Source: Sinobacterium norvegicum (lineage in GTDB: Bacteria > Pseudomonadota > Gammaproteobacteria > Pseudomonadales > Sinobacteriaceae). From it: DNA of 64,000 bases. The stretch is from the NCBI RefSeq assembly GCF_923077115.1, contig NZ_CAKLPX010000002.1, positions 62,001-126,000 of the forward strand. Direction: 5' to 3'. Shown here in pieces: positions 62,487 to 64,000 of the stretch (its first letter is position 1; every line of letters begins with the position of its first letter). The position numbers and the translations under genes were made by a program. Below the pieces are notes generated by a model. It had not been told where the DNA came from. It saw only the letters and a program-made list of their open reading frames with translations, and searched no databases.

Positions 62487-63712
62487 TGCGCGCGATATTA
62501 ATCACCGTCTTAATTGCTCTGGTCATCGCCTTTGGCATCGCCTGGGGTATCCATAATTATCCCGGTTATGTGCTGGTGGCAGTGGGTAAGACGACTATTG
62601 AAATGACGCTGTGGGTGGCGGCTTTTATTTTCCTGCTGGCTGCGATCTCGGGGCTGCTGACTATCTGGTTGATCGCGCGTAGCCTGCGACTGCCTTTTGC
62701 CACCCGCAACTGGTTGACGGGCTTCGGTTCGCGCAATGCCAATGCGCTTTACAATCGCGGGTTGATCGCCTTCAGCGAGGGGCACTGGGAGAAGTCTCGC
62801 AAGGCGCTGGAGCGCGCAGCCAAGCGCTCTGACCATAATTTGGTTCACTACTTAGTGGCCGCCAGAGCCAGTTACCGTCTTAACGATGAGAAATCGGTCG
62901 AGAAATTTCTTCAGCTGGCCTATGTTTCTGCCCCTAATGCCCATGCCACCATTGAAATTACGCAGGCCGAGATGCAATTGGCGGCAAAGCACTATGAACA
63001 GTCGTTGGCGACTATTTTACGGCTACGTAAGAAGCTTGGTAAACAGCACCCTTTCGTCCTCGAGTTGCTGGTAAAAACCTACCGGGGCTTAAAGGATTAT
63101 CGTCACCTGGAGAAGTTACTGGTCGAGGTCGAGCGAAGCTCTGGGTTCACAGCCGAGCAGTATGAGGCGTTGGCGATTGAGGTGTATCAACAGCGTTTGC
63201 AAGCCGTCGCCAAGATGCCTGATGCCGTTTCAGGCCTGCAGGAACAGTGGGCCAAACTCAACAAAAAGCAAAAGAATACGGCAGAGCTGCTGTTGAGTTA
63301 CAGTGCGCTGCTCGGTGAGGTGGGTGCGGCCGAGGTGGCGGTCAACGAGTTGCAACGCTATCTGCGCAAGTACTGGGACGATGAGGCCGTTGAACTCTAT
63401 GGACGGCTCAAATCGGCCGATCTGCAAAAGCAGCTATTGTTTGCCGAGGGCTGGTTGAAAGAGCGTAATAATAACCCTGTACTGCTGTTATCGCTGGCGC
63501 GTATTTGTATGAGACTAGAGCTATGGGGTAAGGCGCGGGAGTACTACGAGACCAGCCTGCGGTTTACTCGTAATAACGAGGCCTATCTAGAGCTTGCTCA
63601 ACTCAGTGCCGCCCTGGGCGACGAGGATAAGAGCAAGGAGTATTATCGTTTAAGCTTTAACCTCGAGCAACAAGGCTTGGCGCTGCCTATGCCGAGCAAG
63701 CCGCTGCGCTAA
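62486..63712 (+). CDS. hemY: HemY family inner-membrane TPR protein
   Basis: The 408-residue protein has two N-terminal membrane helices (ILITVLIALVIAFGIAWGIH and MTLWVAAFIFLLAAISGLL) and a helical repeat part with TPR-like sequence (ALYNRGLIAFSEGHWEKSRK; NEAYLELAQLSAALGDEDKS). In E. coli this proteobacterial HemY is encoded in the hemCDXY order and is not protoporphyrinogen oxidase. Its start overlaps hemX stop (TAATG). It is followed by a good terminator. Confidence 0.92.
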   Translation: MRAILITVLIALVIAFGIAWGIHNYPGYVLVAVGKTTIEMTLWVAAFIFLLAAISGLLTIWLIARSLRLPFATRNWLTGFGSRNANALYNRGLIAFSEGHWEKSRKALERAAKRSDHNLVHYLVAARASYRLNDEKSVEKFLQLAYVSAPNAHATIEITQAEMQLAAKHYEQSLATILRLRKKLGKQHPFVLELLVKTYRGLKDYRHLEKLLVEVERSSGFTAEQYEALAIEVYQQRLQAVAKMPDAVSGLQEQWAKLNKKQKNTAELLLSYSALLGEVGAAEVAVNELQRYLRKYWDDEAVELYGRLKSADLQKQLLFAEGWLKERNNNPVLLLSLARICMRLELWGKAREYYETSLRFTRNNEAYLELAQLSAALGDEDKSKEYYRLSFNLEQQGLALPMPSKPLR

Positions 63713-63724
63713 GGTGACAGGCGA

Positions 63725-63765
63725 TAAAAAAGGCGCCCCGTATTAACGGCAGGCGCCTTTTTTTG
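63725..63765. terminator. Bidirectional intrinsic terminator
   Basis: AGGCGCC, an internal loop of about 14 bases and GGCGCCT form the stem, with six A before and eight T after. It closes the algZ-algR-hemCDXY block and the convergent gene at the window edge. Confidence 0.88.
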
Positions 63766-63783
63766 TGCCGCTGCACCGTGTTA

Positions 63784-64000
63784 TCAAGCGCTGTTGTTGC
63801 TCGGGCGGCGGCCGCGTGAGGAGCGGTTGCCACCGTTGGGCTTGGTGCTATTACCACCACCGCCGCCACGGCGACGGTTGGCTGAGGCCGGCTTGTGGCC
63901 ACGGCTGTTTTCGCCGGAGCGTTGACCATCTTGATGTTCGCCATGGGGCTGCTTTGGTTTCTTTGGCTTCTTGGGCTTTTGCAGTCGCGACTCGGCCAGA
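63784..64000 (-). CDS. C-terminal tail of a basic Gly/Arg-rich protein (DEAD-box helicase-like tail), partial
   Basis: On the minus strand the frame from the right edge to the TGA at 63784-63786 is open for 71 codons. It begins LAESRLQKPKKPKKPKQPHG and continues Arg/Gly/Asn/Ser-rich to SRGRRPSNNSA. Such basic, low-complexity tails are typical of RhlE/RhlB-type DEAD-box RNA helicases and some ribosome-associated proteins. The conserved core is outside the window, so the call rests only on the tail type. It is convergent with hemY. Confidence 0.55.
   Translation of the reverse strand, partial: LAESRLQKPKKPKKPKQPHGEHQDGQRSGENSRGHKPASANRRRGGGGGNSTKPNGGNRSSRGRRPSNNSA

Noticed and set aside
62486-63712. 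HemY as protoporphyrinogen oxidase
   Set aside because: No FAD motif; the hemCDXY context and TPR pattern indicate the unrelated proteobacterial HemY.

Overview
The window is a chromosomal segment of a Gram-negative gammaproteobacterium, most likely from the Pseudomonadales/Cellvibrionales side of the class and probably marine or aquatic. This is inferred from gene content and order, not from a database search. Two blocks support it: lptM-lysA-dapF-DUF484-xerC-HAD with divergent cyaY, and argH with divergent algZ-algR-hemC-hemD-hemX-hemY, both arranged much as in Pseudomonas. A glnK-amtB locus with a SutA-like gene, a cis/trans fatty acid isomerase, a lipase-foldase pair and a TonB-dependent receptor fit the same picture. 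Coding density is high and most operons end in clear intrinsic terminators, several of them bidirectional.

Layout. 1-1.6 kb: end of a HAD hydrolase gene and a BaiN-like flavoprotein. 1.65-8.27 kb: an AT-richer islet, bracketed by a 14-bp inverted repeat, carrying mscS, a CorA/ZntB-type transporter gene, a DUF1003 gene, an M14-type deacylase, rimK and rimB. It also holds a rimB pseudogene, a frameshifted MscS-like gene with a 7-bp microsatellite, and duplicated non-coding blocks; it looks like a decayed tandem duplication. 8.4-16.4 kb: a flavoprotein, a glutaredoxin, a membrane di-iron hydroxylase, a cysteine-rich protein, an FKBP isomerase, cti and two small lipoproteins. 16.5-23.5 kb: aapJQMP amino-acid ABC transporter, an OmpR-type two-component system and a small secreted protein. 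23.5-38.5 kb: envelope proteins, esterases, a pseudouridine synthase, a GST, tRNA-Arg(CCG), lipase plus foldase with a divergent AraC regulator, a cytochrome c5, a cyclic-nucleotide-binding protein, a LysR regulator and a frameshifted TonB-dependent receptor.

38.5-64 kb is mostly core genome: rep, comM, ubiK, a sigma-54-type torF-glnK-amtB nitrogen locus, a SutA-like gene, yigB, xerC, DUF484, dapF, lysA, lptM, cyaY, a DUF3187 protein, a diguanylate cyclase, a VanZ-like protein, a tyrosine phosphatase, an acyltransferase, argH, algZR and hemCDXY. The C-terminal tail of a basic, Gly/Arg-rich protein runs off the right edge.

The part most deserving attention is the 1.65-8.27 kb islet. It puts a glutamate ligase (RimK), an aspartic-type protease (RimB) and a zinc-dependent M14-type hydrolase beside MscS-type and other membrane proteins. 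The MscS-like gene of that set carries a heptanucleotide repeat whose copy number would switch the reading frame.
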